6,527 nucleotides of DNA from Bacteroidota bacterium (lineage in GTDB: Bacteria > Bacteroidota > Bacteroidia > Bacteroidales > JAAYUG01), in the NCBI GenBank assembly GCA_021812865.1, contig JAKAMP010000172.1:1-6527 (forward strand), read 5' to 3'. A program made the translations under genes and the position numbers. This document shows, one piece after another, positions 4,159 through 6,527 of this stretch (position 1 is its first letter; every line of letters starts with the position of its first letter). Under the pieces are notes generated by a model. The model was not told where the DNA came from, made no database searches, and saw nothing but the letters and a program-made list of their open reading frames with translations.

Positions 4159-6527
4159 ATGGAACAAAAATTCAAGGAATTTAAACCAACCAGCTGGGCT
4201 ATCGACAACAGAATGAGCATGTTCGTGCTCGCTTTTGTGGTGGGGCTCTTCGGATTCCTCAGCTATCTCAATATACCCAAGGAACAGTTCCCCGAAATTG
4301 TCATCCCTACCATCATCGTGAATACGGTCTATCCGGGTACCTCCCCTTCCGACATGGAAAACCTGGTAACCCGCCCGATCGAAAAAAATATCAAGTCCAT
4401 CAACGGGGTGAAAAACATCACCAGCAACTCCATGCAGGATGTCTCTACCATCGTGGTGGAATTCAATACGAATGTGGAAGTGAAGGAAGCCAAACAACTG
4501 GTGAAGGATGCCGTGGATAACACCGCCAGGGACCTCCCCAACGACCTTCCCTCTCCTCCTTTTGTGAAGGATATTGATTTCGCCGAAATCCCCATCATGT
4601 ATGTCAACATGTCCGGCGATTATGACCTCGACCGGCTCAAGAAATATGCCGACGTAGTGAAGGATCGCATCGAATCGTTGAAAGAGATCACCCGCGTAGA
4701 TATTGTCGGCGCCCTCGACCGCGAAATCCAGATCGATGTGGATATGTACAAGATGCAGGCAGCCAGCGTCACTTTCGACGCCATCGCCCGCGCTGTGGCC
4801 AACGAAAATATGACCATCTCCGGAGGTTCCATCACCAACCACGGAATTACCCGTACCATCCGCGTGGTGGGTGAATTCACCAGCGTGAACCAGATCAAGG
4901 ACGTCAGCCTCATCTCCTCCTCCGGCGCCATTGTGAAACTGTCCGGTATCGCCGATATCAAAGATGGATTCCACGATCAGGAAAGCTTCGCCCGCCTCGA
5001 TAAGAAAAATGTCATCACCCTTAACGTGATCAAGAAAAGCGGACAGAACCTCCTCAACGCCGCCGACCAGATCAAGGTTATCCTCAGCGACCTCCAGAAA
5101 TCCCGCCTGCCAAAAGACCTCAACGTGACCATCTCCGGCGATATGTCCCACTTCACCCGTACCACCCTCTCCGACCTCAACAACACCATCATCATCGGGT
5201 TCATCCTCGTTACCCTCGTGCTCATGTTCTTCATGGGCCTCACCGATGCCTTTTTCGTGGGACTTTCCATCCCGCTTGCTATGGCGCTGTCGTACATTGT
5301 GCTGCCGCTCTTCGGCTTCACCATGAACATGCTCGTGATGTTCGCCTTCATCTTTGCCCTCGGAATTGTCGTCGACGATGCCATCGTGGTGATCGAAAAT
5401 ACCCACCGGATCTTCAGAAAAACAGGCCTCGACATCAAAACCGCCGCGAAATTCGCCGCTGGCGAAGTATTCCTTCCTATCTTCTCGGGTACCCTCACCA
5501 CCCTCGCCCCCTTCTTCCCACTTGCCTTCTGGCCCGGTATCACAGGAAAATTCATGTACTATATCCCCGTAACCCTTATCGTTGCCCTCTTTGCCTCACT
5601 CATCGTGGCATACCTGCTTAACCCCGTTTTCGCCGTTACCTTCATGACCCATGAAGACGATAAGAAACGTCCCGATATGCGAAGGGTATTTACTATCGGA
5701 CTCGGCATTGCCTTCGTATCTGCCCTCCTCCACCTGGTAAAATGGCATGGAATAGCCAACTTCGGCATACTCATCGGCATCCTGTACGTGTTCCATAATG
5801 CCTACGGCTATAAAATGCTGCTTAATTTCCAGCATACCACCATTCCCAAAACACTCAACTTCTATGAAAGAACGCTCCGCTATATCCTCGGGGGAAAACG
5901 TCCCTATAGGGTTCTGTATTCCGTGATCGGACTCTTCCTCCTCGCTATCGTCATTACCGGAGCCGCAAAGCCCAAGGTCTTCTTCTTCCCCGACAATGAA
6001 CCTACCTACATCAATGTATTCATTAAACTGCCCGTGGGTACCGATGTGAAATATACCGACTCCATCACCTCCATGGTCGAAAACAAGCTGTATGCCCTCC
6101 TGGGCGATAAAAACCCTGTGGTCGAATCGGTCATCTCCAACGTAGCCCTCGGCGCTTCTGCCTCCCTGTTCGATTCCGGAAACAAAACCTCCAACCTGGC
6201 CAAGGTTACCGTTAACTTTGTTGAATATGCCAAACGGCACGGCGTTTCCACTGGAAAGTACCTCGACCAGTTCCGCAATGCCCTGAAGGATATCCCTGGC
6301 GCAGAAATCACCGTCGAGAAGAACAAGATGGGCCCGCCTACCGGATCGCCAATCAATATTGAAGTAACCTCCGATGACCTCGAACAGTTGCTGGCCACTA
6401 CCCGTGATTTTGTTAAAACACTCGATTCCATTAACATTCCGGGCATCGAGGAACTGAAAACCGATTTCGACAACTTCAAGCCCGAACTGATTGTCGACAT
6501 AGACCGTGAACGGGCCAACCGCGAAGG
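4159..6527 (+). CDS. RND-family efflux pump, inner-membrane permease (3' end cut by window)
   Basis: The frame is open from ATG 4159 to the last base: 789 complete codons of a protein that normally exceeds 1,000 residues. It is a proton-driven RND transporter of the AcrB/HAE type. TM1 is at about 19-36, followed by the porter loop motif P-K-E-Q-F-P-E-I (40-47). The first periplasmic porter/docking region runs to about 340. TM2-TM4 cover about 343-412. TM4 holds G-I-V-V-D-D-A-I-V-V-I-E-N with the adjacent Asp406 and Asp407 that correspond to the AcrB proton-relay pair; heavy-metal pumps have a different pattern here. TM5 and TM6 lie in about 435-491 and TM7 at about 583-602, and the second periplasmic half follows. 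Between TM6 and TM7 are two additional hydrophobic stretches (about 510-528 and 532-548). The leader is A-rich with no Shine-Dalgarno sequence. It follows the adaptor gene after an unusual 425-nt gap. Substrate unknown. Confidence 0.97.
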   Translation, partial: MEQKFKEFKPTSWAIDNRMSMFVLAFVVGLFGFLSYLNIPKEQFPEIVIPTIIVNTVYPGTSPSDMENLVTRPIEKNIKSINGVKNITSNSMQDVSTIVVEFNTNVEVKEAKQLVKDAVDNTARDLPNDLPSPPFVKDIDFAEIPIMYVNMSGDYDLDRLKKYADVVKDRIESLKEITRVDIVGALDREIQIDVDMYKMQAASVTFDAIARAVANENMTISGGSITNHGITRTIRVVGEFTSVNQIKDVSLISSSGAIVKLSGIADIKDGFHDQESFARLDKKNVITLNVIKKSGQNLLNAADQIKVILSDLQKSRLPKDLNVTISGDMSHFTRTTLSDLNNTIIIGFILVTLVLMFFMGLTDAFFVGLSIPLAMALSYIVLPLFGFTMNMLVMFAFIFALGIVVDDAIVVIENTHRIFRKTGLDIKTAAKFAAGEVFLPIFSGTLTTLAPFFPLAFWPGITGKFMYYIPVTLIVALFASLIVAYLLNPVFAVTFMTHEDDKKRPDMRRVFTIGLGIAFVSALLHLVKWHGIANFGILIGILYVFHNAYGYKMLLNFQHTTIPKTLNFYERTLRYILGGKRPYRVLYSVIGLFLLAIVITGAAKPKVFFFPDNEPTYINVFIKLPVGTDVKYTDSITSMVENKLYALLGDKNPVVESVISNVALGASASLFDSGNKTSNLAKVTVNFVEYAKRHGVSTGKYLDQFRNALKDIPGAEITVEKNKMGPPTGSPINIEVTSDDLEQLLATTRDFVKTLDSINIPGIEELKTDFDNFKPELIVDIDRERANRE

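Noticed and set aside
3849..4220. Open frames on both strands in the adaptor-pump gap (up to 123 residues)
   Set aside because: They overlap each other in several frames, cross hairpins and the start of the pump gene, and have no protein-like composition. Better explained by a non-coding repeat.
4150..5406. 418-residue minus-strand open frame
   Set aside because: It is antisense to the clearly real pump gene. Its Asp/Glu/His/Gly-rich content is what the complement of C-ending codons produces.

Overview
The window carries a nearly complete tripartite RND efflux operon, almost certainly from a member of the Bacteroidota. All four genes lie on the + strand in the order TetR-type repressor (466-1116), TolC-type outer-membrane channel (1165-2580), lipoprotein membrane-fusion protein (2609-3733) and RND inner-membrane pump (4159 to the window edge, C-terminal part missing). 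The phylum call rests on several points. No start codon has a Shine-Dalgarno sequence, and the starts sit in A-rich or AT-rich leaders. A perfect match to the Bacteroidota -7 element TAnnTTTG lies just ahead of the repressor gene. The adaptor has a lipobox, and the proteins look like Bacteroidota relatives. Species cannot be named from sequence alone.

Region by region: 1-158 is an array of three perfect 48-bp repeats plus a 14-bp partial copy. 165-251 is a second, unrelated low-complexity patch with 9-bp tandem repeats, a 17-bp direct repeat and a 14-bp perfect palindrome. 252-401 holds no gene; it contains a 37-nt pure pyrimidine run and then turns AT-rich. 402-461 is the probable control region of the operon: a long inverted repeat that could be the repressor's operator, overlapping a Bacteroidota-type promoter placed so close to the repressor ATG that the message may be leaderless. 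Three tightly spaced genes follow (gaps of 48 and 28 nt).

The 425-nt gap between adaptor and pump is the oddest part. It has an AT-rich half with a 12-bp inverted repeat. It then has a compositionally different segment of about 259 bp with several perfect hairpins, flanked on both sides by the 8-mer TTAAGCCT. This looks like a short interspersed element that landed inside the operon, with the direct repeat as a possible target-site duplication. A terminator-like hairpin at its right edge lies just ahead of the pump gene.

Functionally, the pump would take substrates from the inner membrane or periplasm using the proton gradient, the lipoprotein adaptor would bridge the periplasm, and the TolC-like protein would provide the outer-membrane exit. 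The repressor would keep the operon low until it binds a ligand. The Asp-Asp pair in TM4 of the pump points to the drug/hydrophobe (HAE) type rather than the heavy-metal type; the substrate is unknown. I see no clearly novel defence or enzymatic system. The points most worth checking are the inserted element, the promoter/operator arrangement and the two extra hydrophobic segments in the pump.
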